Shown here piece after piece: positions 1 to 5,506 of a stretch of DNA of 6,986 bases. This stretch comes from SAR202 cluster bacterium (GTDB taxonomy: Bacteria; Chloroflexota; Dehalococcoidia; Lucifugimonadales; JASMAO01). The stretch lies in the NCBI GenBank assembly GCA_030754315.1, contig JASMAO010000210.1, positions 1 through 6,986 of the forward strand. Direction: 5' to 3'. Made by a program: the position numbers and the translations under genes. Numbering within the stretch: position 1 is the first letter of the stretch; each line of letters begins with the position of its first letter. The notes under the pieces were generated by a model. The model had not been told where the DNA came from. It did not search any database and saw nothing but the letters and a program-made list of their open reading frames with translations.

Positions 1-310
1 TCTCCACGCCACAGTGATCTTGAGAGAAAACTTGGAAGGAAACGAAATCTTGCAGGCCGAGACGGTCTGCATAGCAATTGCCGTTCGACAAGAGCCCCAA
101 GCGATATTTTCTTTTTCTACTGAGGTGTTCGAACACTGGCAGCACATCATCGAAAAGAGCCATGTTAGAGTCACGGTGTTGGACATATATACCGAACAGA
201 TGCAGGCCAAGGGCATCATCAGAGCGGCCTATATCTCGGAGGGCTTGCTTAATCGACTCGAGACGAATCTCGTCAAAAGAGATGGTCTTGATGCCGGTAA
301 ATTTAGTCAC
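1..310 (-). CDS. HAD-family hydrolase, 3' end beyond window, N-terminal region apparently deleted
   Basis: The minus strand from a GTG at 310-308 reads through the left edge without a stop (103 codons visible). The reading resembles haloacid-dehalogenase-superfamily phosphatases. There is a hydrophobic strand ending in ISFD (residues 10-13), a helical segment starting EIRLES (14-19), a cap/core stretch around LFDDVLP (52-58), the motif II strand LGLLSNGN (71-78, Ser75), and FSQDHCGVE (95-103), which normally leads into the motif III Lys-Pro-Asp. In the family, motif I reads DxD followed by T and a long cap; here the first Asp (13) joins directly to EIRLES, so the second Asp and roughly 55-70 residues are missing. 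This may be a decayed gene or an assembly artefact. The start is uncertain: there is no good ribosome site, and the frame is open back to an ATG at 388-386, 10 nt after carA. It lies in line with the pyr operon, at the place where carB is often found. The substrate is unknown. Confidence 0.72.
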   Translation of the reverse strand, partial: MTKFTGIKTISFDEIRLESIKQALRDIGRSDDALGLHLFGIYVQHRDSNMALFDDVLPVFEHLSRKRKYRLGLLSNGNCYADRLGLQDFVSFQVFSQDHCGVE

Positions 311-397
311 GGCGGTCAAGCACCGCACTCCAATTGCCAAATACAAATTTCGGCAGCCTGCAAATAAGCCAAAGGCCCTAGTAACCATTCATTTCTT

Positions 398-1528
398 TTA
401 ATCGTCAATGGATGCTAGGAACTCATCAAAGATGTATTCGTTATCTTGCGGTCCCGGTGAGGCTTCGGAGTGGTATTGAATACTCATGGCGGGTAGTGAT
501 CTGTGACGTATCCCCTCAACTGTGCCGTCATTTAGGTTAACATGACTGATTTCAACCTCAGGAGGCAAGCTGTCAGGATCGATGGCATAACCGTGATTCT
601 GCGCAGTGATGTGTACACGGCCCGTACGCTGGTCACGCACGGGGTGGTTACCACCGCGATGTCCGAACTTTAGCTTAAAGGTCTTGCCGCCTAACGCTAG
701 ACCGAGCACCTGGTTACCAAGACAGATACCCAGAATGGGCACATGTCCCAATAACCCCCGCGCTGTGTCTACCGCGTACCCGAGCAGTTCCGGATTGCCA
801 GGGCCCGGGGAAAGAACTACCCCGTCTGGATTACGCGCGAGGACATCATTGGCCGTTGCGTGAGCAGGCACTACGATCACTTCGCAGCCCCTGGAGCGAA
901 GTGATCGTAGGATATTATATTTCAGGCCGTAGTCATCAACGACTATACGGCGTGGGCGCATCAAGGGCGCCCCGCAAGAAGTAGAAGCGCTCGGCCAAGT
1001 ATAGGAAGTGTCAGCACTGACCCCTGACACGAAGTCGATGTCATCATAGGAGGGCCCTTTGTGAAGTCGAGCTAGTGCCTCATCCACAGACTCGTTGATA
1101 GCAATGGTACCCATGATGACGCCACGATTTCGCAGTAGGCGAGTGATAGCACGGGTATCAATGCCACTGATACCCGGCACATCCTGGTCAGCAAGGAACT
1201 GGTCGAGGGACGAGGTGCTCATTGAGTGACTAGGCTGAAGACAGTGCTCACGAACTACAAAACCTGACACCTGCACTCTGCGAGACTCGAAGTCGCGGGC
1301 ATTTATCCCGTAGTTACCAATGAGTGGATAAGTAGGCATAACGATCTGGCCAGCGTAAGAAGGGTCAGTGAGAATTTCTTGGTAGCCGGTCATAGAGGTG
1401 TTAAATACCAACTCGCCTAACGCAGGCCGCATTGAACCAAAAGCGTAGCCCTCGAAGACAGATCCGTCTTCGAGAACAAGTGACGCAGGGACGTCTATTT
1501 CCTTACCCATTCTGTTGATAGACAACAT
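398..1528 (-). CDS. carA: Carbamoyl-phosphate synthase small (glutamine amidotransferase) subunit
   Basis: CarA hydrolyses glutamine and passes ammonia to the large subunit CarB for carbamoyl phosphate synthesis, feeding pyrimidine and arginine synthesis in the cytoplasm. The 376-residue reading has the usual length and both domains. The N-terminal CPSase domain starts at LVLEDGSVFEG (17-27) and contains MTGYQEILTDPSYAGQ (46-61). The class I amidotransferase domain runs from about 193 to the end, with LSPGPGNP (239-246), nucleophile Cys269 in GICLGNQ, FGHRGGNHPV (288-297), and the catalytic pair His353 and Glu355 in YHSEASPGP. The triad is intact. The residue after LG is Asn where His is more common, and the common Pro of YHPEASPGP is Ser. 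The start is either ATG 1528, overlapping the end of pyrC by 26 nt with AGGAG abutting it, or ATG 1510; the family only needs the later part. No carB follows it here. Confidence 0.96.
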   Translation of the reverse strand: MLSINRMGKEIDVPASLVLEDGSVFEGYAFGSMRPALGELVFNTSMTGYQEILTDPSYAGQIVMPTYPLIGNYGINARDFESRRVQVSGFVVREHCLQPSHSMSTSSLDQFLADQDVPGISGIDTRAITRLLRNRGVIMGTIAINESVDEALARLHKGPSYDDIDFVSGVSADTSYTWPSASTSCGAPLMRPRRIVVDDYGLKYNILRSLRSRGCEVIVVPAHATANDVLARNPDGVVLSPGPGNPELLGYAVDTARGLLGHVPILGICLGNQVLGLALGGKTFKLKFGHRGGNHPVRDQRTGRVHITAQNHGYAIDPDSLPPEVEISHVNLNDGTVEGIRHRSLPAMSIQYHSEASPGPQDNEYIFDEFLASIDD

Positions 1529-2837
1529 CTCCTGCCACGATTGTTGCGATAATGCGTCCCTTCAACGCGACACCTGAGAGAGGGGTGTTTTTCCCTTTGG
1601 AAACGAAGGCGCTAGGATCGACGACCCATTCTTTGTTCGGATCGAAGACAGTAACGTCAGCGGGAGACCCTGACTTCAGGCTGCCAAGATTGCGACCTAA
1701 GAAACGGGCCGGTGCTGCAGTAAGCTTCTCGATAAGAAGCTGGAGAGTAATGTCTCCGTCGTGAACCAGTGACATGAGTGAGCCAAGGGCCGTTTCTAAA
1801 GAGCTAATACCACTGGCAGCTTTGTCGAAGGTGGTAAGTTTGTCAACAGTAGCGTGAGGAGCGTGGTCTGTTGCGATGAAGTCGATGGAGCCTTCCTTGA
1901 GGCCCTGCACGAGAGAAGCGACATCTGCCCGAGTGCGTAACGGCGGCGCGACCTTAGCATTTGTGTCGTATGCGCTTGCGCCCAGCGGCCCAAAAGAACG
2001 ATCAGCATGCCCATCACCCAGAACGGCCTCCTCTGATAGGGTTAGGTGGTGTGGTGTAACCTCGCAGGTTACACTGAGGCCTTCCTGGGCCGCCATGCTC
2101 ACTAGCTCAATCGTCCCCGCAGTACTTGCATGGGCGATGTGAAGGCGGCCGCCTGTTAACTTAGCAAGCCCGATGTCACGAGCGACCATTACCTCCTCAG
2201 CTGAATTTGGTATGCCTAAGAGTCCCAAGCGGTTCGAAACCCATCCCTCGGTCATAGAACCGAGGGAAAGGGAACGCTCCTCACAGTGATTTATGATGGG
2301 CAATCCAAAAGTTGAGCTATAACTTAATGCCTGCCGCATGATGTTGCTGTTGCTGACCGGAAGCCCGTCGTCACTGAATCCGATAACACCAGCGTCGGCC
2401 AGCTCTCCCATTTCTACAAGCCGCTCCCCACGACTGCCCGCAGTTACAGCACCGATTTTAAGCACACGTACGGCACCATCTTGATTGGCACGGCTTGTTA
2501 CGAAATCAACAGTTGCGCGGGTGTCGGCAACGGGGTTGGTGTTGGGCATCGCGCAAACGGTCGTGAATCCACCGTGTGCCGCGGCAAGCGTACCCGATGC
2601 AATGGTTTCCTTATACTCAAAACCCGGTTCTCGTAGATGACAATGCAGATCTATAAAGCCAGGGCAGACTATAAAGCCGCTCGCGTCGAGAATGTCGGCC
2701 TCAGCGACATCTTCATTCGGACCAAGAATGCCTGATATGGCTCCGTCTTGGATTAGTACGGACCCCAGTCTGTCGATTTGCTGTGCAGGATCGATGACAT
2801 GGCCGTTCTTTATCAAAAACAGTCCGGAGTTATTCAT
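1503..2837 (-). CDS. pyrC: Dihydroorotase, class I
   Basis: This enzyme cyclises N-carbamoyl-aspartate to dihydroorotate, the third step of UMP synthesis, in the cytoplasm. The 444-residue reading shows the amidohydrolase metal site of class I dihydroorotases: DLHCHLR (63-69; His65, His67), FSDDG (154-158) for the metal-ligand Asp, NHCEE with His184, IAHAST with His236, and ATDHAPH with catalytic Asp324. Substrate-loop residues NTNP (99-102) and a VTPHHL segment (260-265) are present. About ten residues near 275-288 look inserted relative to common family members. The frame is open upstream to 3086, but that extension is the antisense-free shadow of the Nudix gene and matches nothing, so ATG 2837 (MNNSGLFLIKNG) is chosen. 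It overlaps the preceding Nudix gene by 8 nt. Its 3' end overlaps the carA start, so the genes are probably translationally coupled. Confidence 0.96.
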   Translation of the reverse strand: MNNSGLFLIKNGHVIDPAQQIDRLGSVLIQDGAISGILGPNEDVAEADILDASGFIVCPGFIDLHCHLREPGFEYKETIASGTLAAAHGGFTTVCAMPNTNPVADTRATVDFVTSRANQDGAVRVLKIGAVTAGSRGERLVEMGELADAGVIGFSDDGLPVSNSNIMRQALSYSSTFGLPIINHCEERSLSLGSMTEGWVSNRLGLLGIPNSAEEVMVARDIGLAKLTGGRLHIAHASTAGTIELVSMAAQEGLSVTCEVTPHHLTLSEEAVLGDGHADRSFGPLGASAYDTNAKVAPPLRTRADVASLVQGLKEGSIDFIATDHAPHATVDKLTTFDKAASGISSLETALGSLMSLVHDGDITLQLLIEKLTAAPARFLGRNLGSLKSGSPADVTVFDPNKEWVVDPSAFVSKGKNTPLSGVALKGRIIATIVAGDVVYQQNG

Positions 2838-3195
2838 ATGCAGCCAACCTGAGGAGTATCGCGTTGACGTGTGCAAACAACTGCGGTCCCTGTTTGCGAT
2901 CCCACCATATGAACGAGGCTGGCCCATTCCCAATCTGCACATCTCCGCCTGTTTCGATACGGAATACGCTGTGCCGATTAGTAGTGCTTTCCCAGTCGAA
3001 TAAGTGAGCGGCACTGACTGCCGACAGGCCTGTTTGTTCAAAAAGTCCTCGGATAACTGTATCTGAGCGACTCTCGTTAGGCTCAATCAGGCTCCCTGGC
3101 ATCATGTAGGCCCTAAAAGTCTGGTCTTCTAACAGTAGGACCCTGTCATTCCTAATAACAACTGCAGTTGCGCGTTCCATCAGAATGCCTGCCAT
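2830..3195 (-). CDS. Nudix-fold protein with degenerate catalytic box, inside the pyr operon
   Basis: This is a small 121-residue protein between pyrB and pyrC. The Nudix fold is recognisable: ATAVVIRNDRVLLLED (9-24) as the first strands, PGSLIEPNES (33-42) entering the box, and a C-terminal part ending FIWWD (95-99) and a helix. The canonical box is GX5EX7REUXEEXGU. Here, over residues 35-57, the first Gly is Ser35, Glu41 and Arg49 remain, the Glu after Arg is Gly50, and the Glu pair is Glu53-Gln54. Two of the three metal-binding glutamates of the REUXEE core are therefore gone, and hydrolase activity is doubtful. It may bind a nucleotide without cleaving it; a regulatory or structural role for PyrB/PyrC is a guess from location. 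It starts 4 nt after the pyrB stop. An internal ATG at 3180 (residue 6), preceded by GGCAGG, is an equally good start. It overlaps pyrC by 8 nt. Confidence 0.85.
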   Translation of the reverse strand: MAGILMERATAVVIRNDRVLLLEDQTFRAYMMPGSLIEPNESRSDTVIRGLFEQTGLSAVSAAHLFDWESTTNRHSVFRIETGGDVQIGNGPASFIWWDRKQGPQLFAHVNAILLRLAAYE

Positions 3196-3199
3196 GGGC

Positions 3200-4219
3200 C
3201 TAGTCCCTATGCCTTGTAGCGGGGACTAGGCCGTAAAGAACGGCCATTCGCACCGCTACTCCGTTAGCTACCTGTTCCTCTATGACGGACATGGGTCCGT
3301 GGGCGACTGCGGGATCAATCTCAACGCCCTCGTTCATAGGCCCAGGGTGCATTACGATTACGCTAGTCCGAGCCTTTTCTAACAGTTTTGGCGTGAGTCC
3401 GTAGAGCCGTGAATATTCTCTTAGGGACGGAAGGTTCCCTGCGTCTTGACGCTCCTTTTGGAGGCGTAGTGCCATAACCACGTCCGCGCCCTCCAACGCG
3501 CGTTCGATAGATGTCTCTATCTCCACTGAGGTGAATGGATTATTTGATCTGGAATGATGGCCGCCAAGAAAATCTATGGGCATTAGGGTTGGTGGAGCAC
3601 ACAGAACGACACTGGCACCCATCTTTGTCAGCCCCCATAGGTTAGAACGGGCCACTCGGCTGTGCTGGATGTCGCCGACAATGGCCACCCGCAGCCCTTC
3701 TAGTCGGTCGGCGTGGCTGGCCATTGTGTAAAGGTCCACCAAGGCTTGGGTAGGATGGGCATGACTGCCATCGCCGGCGTTAATAATCGATGCGTTGAGA
3801 TGGCGTGCGAGGAAATTAGGCGCACCCGAATCAGGATGCCGAACAATTATGATGTCGGCCTCCATAGACTGCAAAGTCAGGGCAGTATTATAAAGAGATT
3901 CGCCCTTCTCCGCACTGCTGCCGCTGCTAGACACATTTATAACGTCAGCGCTGAGAATCTTGCCAGCTTGCTCAAAGGAAACCCGTGTACGCGTACTTGG
4001 CTCGTAGAACAGGGTTACAATGCTCTTGCCCCGGAGTGCAGGCACTTTGCGAATCTCGCGGTGCATTACGTCTTTCATGACAGTGGCATTCTGAAGAACT
4101 GCCTCAATTTCCTGGCGAGAGTAATCATCAAGATCTAGACAATGTCGACGCGCAGGAAGGTGCGGGGATGGGATTGATTTCAGCACATTAGGCTCAGCGA
4201 CTTCGCCAATCTGTGTCAT
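3200..4219 (-). CDS. pyrB: Aspartate carbamoyltransferase, catalytic chain
   Basis: PyrB joins carbamoyl phosphate and L-aspartate to give N-carbamoyl-aspartate, the committed step of pyrimidine synthesis. Carbamoyl-phosphate contacts are clear: FYEPSTRTR (71-79), and the mobile loop SSAEKGES (101-108) with Lys105. The central GDGSHAHPTQAL segment (149-160) carries the HPTQ motif. The aspartate side shows RLQKER (252-257) and HPGPMNEGVEI (291-301). At 339 residues it is some 25 longer than typical catalytic chains, mostly from an N-terminal extension of about 22 residues before the first conserved helix (LDLDDYS). The ATG is nonetheless well supported by an AGGTGA ribosome site 4 nt upstream, which overlaps the pyrR stop codon. 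No regulatory pyrI chain is present. It is followed after 4 nt by the degenerate Nudix gene. Confidence 0.97.
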   Translation of the reverse strand: MTQIGEVAEPNVLKSIPSPHLPARRHCLDLDDYSRQEIEAVLQNATVMKDVMHREIRKVPALRGKSIVTLFYEPSTRTRVSFEQAGKILSADVINVSSSGSSAEKGESLYNTALTLQSMEADIIIVRHPDSGAPNFLARHLNASIINAGDGSHAHPTQALVDLYTMASHADRLEGLRVAIVGDIQHSRVARSNLWGLTKMGASVVLCAPPTLMPIDFLGGHHSRSNNPFTSVEIETSIERALEGADVVMALRLQKERQDAGNLPSLREYSRLYGLTPKLLEKARTSVIVMHPGPMNEGVEIDPAVAHGPMSVIEEQVANGVAVRMAVLYGLVPATRHRD

Positions 4220-4223
4220 TTCA

Positions 4224-4229
4224 TCACCT
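4224..4229 (-). promoter_or_regulatory. Ribosome-binding site of pyrB overlapping the pyrR stop
   Basis: AGGTGA on the minus strand (4229 to 4224) lies 4 nt before the pyrB ATG. Its last three bases are the TGA stop of pyrR, so termination on pyrR delivers ribosomes to pyrB. This decides the long pyrB start. Confidence 0.8.
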
Positions 4230-4790
4230 GTTACTCAGAAGCAGTGCTTCGTCAATTCCGTCGATTTCGGCCACACAAACCCGGACTTCTTCGTCCAGCG
4301 CTGTGGGGACATTCTTCCCGACGTAGTCTGCCTTTATCGGTAGCTCGCGGTGGCCACGGTCAACCAAGACCGCTAATTGAACGTGGCGCGGTCTGCCGAA
4401 GTCATTGAGAGCGTCCATTGCGGCTCTAATTGTGCGTCCCGTGTAGAGGACGTCGTCGACCAAGATCACAAGACGTCCTTCAATGCTCACTGGAATTTCA
4501 GTCGGGTGCATCAAGGGCCTATTCCGATCAGCAAGATCGTCTCGATGGAGGCTGATGTCGAGTGAGCCAACGGGAGGAGGAGCCCCCTCAAAACTCTGGA
4601 TTAATGCGGAGAGGCGCCGCGCGATAGGCAGGCCTCCTGTGTGAATGCCGATAAGAACAATCTCTCCTGCCCCCCTGTTCCGTTCCAGGATCTCGTGGGC
4701 AATCCTTGTCAGGGTGCGTCGCATACCCTCAGCGCTGAGAATGGAACGAGATTGAGAGTAAACATCCTGTATTTTGTCGGATTGTTCCAA
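4224..4790 (-). CDS. pyrR: PyrR: pyr operon RNA-binding attenuation protein / uracil phosphoribosyltransferase
   Basis: PyrR binds a hairpin in the pyr leader mRNA when UMP/UTP is high and thereby promotes transcription termination; many members also make UMP from uracil and PRPP. The 188-residue reading has the type I phosphoribosyltransferase fold, with the PRPP loop VILVDDVLYTGRT at 108-120, the family N-terminal segment SAEGMRRTLTRIAHEILERN (19-38), IGIHTGG (47-53) and the flexible-loop motif LDISLHRDDL (77-86). The start is TTG at 4790: the family requires the residues before the first Met (residue 23), and there is no ATG or GTG between. An AGAGG ribosome site lies 9 nt upstream inside the terminator hairpin. 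It is the first gene of the operon, with the PyrR target RNA immediately upstream, so autoregulation is expected. Its stop lies 4 nt before pyrB. Confidence 0.96.
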   Translation of the reverse strand: MEQSDKIQDVYSQSRSILSAEGMRRTLTRIAHEILERNRGAGEIVLIGIHTGGLPIARRLSALIQSFEGAPPPVGSLDISLHRDDLADRNRPLMHPTEIPVSIEGRLVILVDDVLYTGRTIRAAMDALNDFGRPRHVQLAVLVDRGHRELPIKADYVGKNVPTALDEEVRVCVAEIDGIDEALLLSNR

Positions 4791-4791
4791 T

Positions 4792-4822
4792 AAAAAAAAC
4801 CTCTCACCGGCTCGGCAAGAGG
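4792..4822 (-). terminator. Intrinsic terminator (attenuator) in the pyr leader
   Basis: On the minus strand a 9-bp stem (4822-4814 with 4808-4800, including two central G-U pairs) closes a GAGCC loop. Eight T follow (4799-4792), then A and the TTG start of pyrR. The stem can be lengthened by pairing A4823-A4826 and neighbours with the T run. This is the terminator state of the PyrR attenuator. Confidence 0.88.
4800..4804 (-). promoter_or_regulatory. Probable pyrR ribosome-binding site within the terminator 3' arm
   Basis: AGAGG (4804 to 4800) is the only purine-rich Shine-Dalgarno-like stretch upstream of the TTG start, with a 9-nt spacer made of the T run plus A. It is also the base-paired 3' arm of the terminator, so the folded hairpin would hide it. 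Confidence 0.6.
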
Positions 4823-4880
4823 TCTTAGCAGCAACGCCTGTGGGTTTCCGCAGAGCGTCGGGCCGTCAAGTCCCTTGCCG
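4813..4880 (-). promoter_or_regulatory. Antiterminator of the pyr attenuator with inner hairpin
   Basis: CGGCAAGGG (4880-4872), the 3' arm of the PyrR-binding loop, can pair over 9 bp (one G-U) with the terminator 5' arm at 4821-4813. This pairing excludes both the binding loop and the terminator. Between the two arms an independent hairpin forms: CGACGC (4860-4855) with GCGTTG (4837-4832), then CTG with CAG and GG with CC around an AAAC loop. It would bring the two antiterminator arms together. Confidence 0.8.
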
Positions 4881-4904
4881 GCCTCTCTGGGCCAACTTAA
4901 AGGG
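4872..4904 (-). promoter_or_regulatory. PyrR-binding hairpin (anti-antiterminator)
   Basis: On the minus strand CCCTT (4904-4900) pairs with AAGGG (4876-4872). TAA (4899-4897) is unpaired on the 5' side. GTTGGCC (4896-4890) pairs with GGCCGGC (4883-4877) around the hexaloop CAGAGA (4889-4884). The CNGNGA hexaloop, the 5'-side internal bulge and the following GGCC match the known PyrR recognition element of Bacillus-type pyr leaders. Binding of PyrR-UMP here should block the antiterminator and so allow termination. Confidence 0.9.
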
Positions 4905-4957
4905 TGAACTCCAAATTAATCCTTAATTAAATTCCTGCTATGTTAGGGTACCAGTAC

Positions 4958-4986
4958 ATTGTAGATCTAGAACATTGGGATATCAA
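4958..4986 (-). promoter_or_regulatory. Promoter of the pyr operon
   Basis: On the minus strand TTGATA (4986-4981, 5 of 6 to consensus) is followed by a 17-nt spacer and TACAAT (4963-4958, 5 of 6). The expected transcript start is near 4951, giving a leader of about 160 nt that includes the whole PyrR attenuator. Confidence 0.78.
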
Positions 4987-5010
4987 GAGGTTATGTCGCC
5001 TAAAATCGCC

Positions 5011-5040
5011 TTGACCGCTAATTCGAACGGACCCTAAAAT
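5011..5040 (+). promoter_or_regulatory. Promoter of the divergent Nudix-GNAT pair
   Basis: TTGACC (5011-5016, 5 of 6), an 18-nt spacer and TAAAAT (5035-5040, 5 of 6) face away from the pyr promoter. The expected start near 5047 gives a short 5' leader of about 25 nt before the Nudix ATG. Confidence 0.65.
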
Positions 5041-5071
5041 TAGAAACGGGACAGATAGAAGATCTTGGGAG

Positions 5072-5506
5072 ATGAAAAAAGAGGACCATTTAGTCTCAGC
5101 TGGGGGACTTGTAATTCGTAACGGAGAAACAGGGCTGGAGGTCGTACTCTGTGGACGCTACTCGCCACGGCTATGGGCTCTGCCAAAAGGGACCCCTGAG
5201 TCTGGTGAGAGCAGATCAGAGACAGCTTTGCGGGAGGTGTCCGAGGAAACTGGCTTGGATGTGCGGACCACCGGACCAATCGACAAAATATCTTACAGGT
5301 TCATCAGTCCACATACTGGCGTTTGGTTTCGAAAGACCGTCTACTTCTACCTGATGGAGGTGACTGGAGGTGACATGTCTGATCACGACAATGAGTTTGA
5401 TGAAGTGATGTGGTTTTCTGCGGAAGAGGCTCTCAAAAAAATAACATACGAAAACGAGGCAAAGATTGTTGAAAAAGGTCTTTCCCTGGTCTCAGAGAAA
5501 AGATAA
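5072..5506 (+). CDS. Nudix hydrolase (intact catalytic box)
   Basis: This is a 144-residue Nudix-superfamily protein, predicted cytoplasmic, that should hydrolyse a nucleoside diphosphate linked to another moiety (for example a diadenosine polyphosphate or modified NTP); the substrate cannot be told from sequence alone. The box is complete at residues 40-62: Gly40, Glu46, Arg54-Glu55, Glu58-Glu59, Gly61-Leu62. It is preceded by a strand VVLCGRY and the PRLWALPKG entry typical of Ap4A-hydrolase-like and MutT-like members. A C-terminal EFDEVMWFSAEEALKKITYE segment (about 128-147 of the family pattern) is also usual. Start ATG 5072 has GGGAG directly abutting it, which is too close to be a normal ribosome site, and no in-frame alternative is better. 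Its last 41 nt overlap the following GNAT gene, suggesting coupled translation. It is transcribed away from the pyr operon. Confidence 0.93.
   Translation: MKKEDHLVSAGGLVIRNGETGLEVVLCGRYSPRLWALPKGTPESGESRSETALREVSEETGLDVRTTGPIDKISYRFISPHTGVWFRKTVYFYLMEVTGGDMSDHDNEFDEVMWFSAEEALKKITYENEAKIVEKGLSLVSEKR
5456..5459 (+). promoter_or_regulatory. Ribosome-binding site supporting the TTG start of the GNAT gene
   Basis: GAGG lies inside the Nudix coding sequence, 6 nt before TTG 5466 (9 nt before a second TTG at 5469). It supports initiation within the upstream gene. Confidence 0.5.

Noticed and set aside
14..367. Plus-strand open frame of 117 codons
   Set aside because: It is antisense to a minus-strand frame with clear HAD-family motifs, and its own translation resembles no family I know.
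340..397. Possible terminator after carA
   Set aside because: GCC-TTT-GGC near 366-376 gives only three GC pairs plus two G-U pairs, and the following T stretch is interrupted.
606..863. Plus-strand open frame opposite carA
   Set aside because: Its Pro/Arg-rich translation is typical of antisense reading of a coding region; carA covers it fully.
1796..2017. Second minus-strand frame of 73 codons inside pyrC
   Set aside because: It lies in an alternate frame within the conserved pyrC catalytic region and has no features of its own.
2838..3086. N-terminal extension of pyrC upstream of ATG 2837
   Set aside because: The extended reading overlaps the Nudix gene in another frame, resembles no domain, and the family begins at the LIKNGHVIDP strand.
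3713..4138. Plus-strand open frame of 141 codons opposite pyrB
   Set aside because: It is a shadow of pyrB codon structure, with no motif, no promoter and no ribosome site.
5067..5071. GGGAG as the ribosome site of the Nudix gene
   Set aside because: It touches the ATG with no spacer, so normal ribosome placement is unlikely; it is kept only as a remark in the gene entry.
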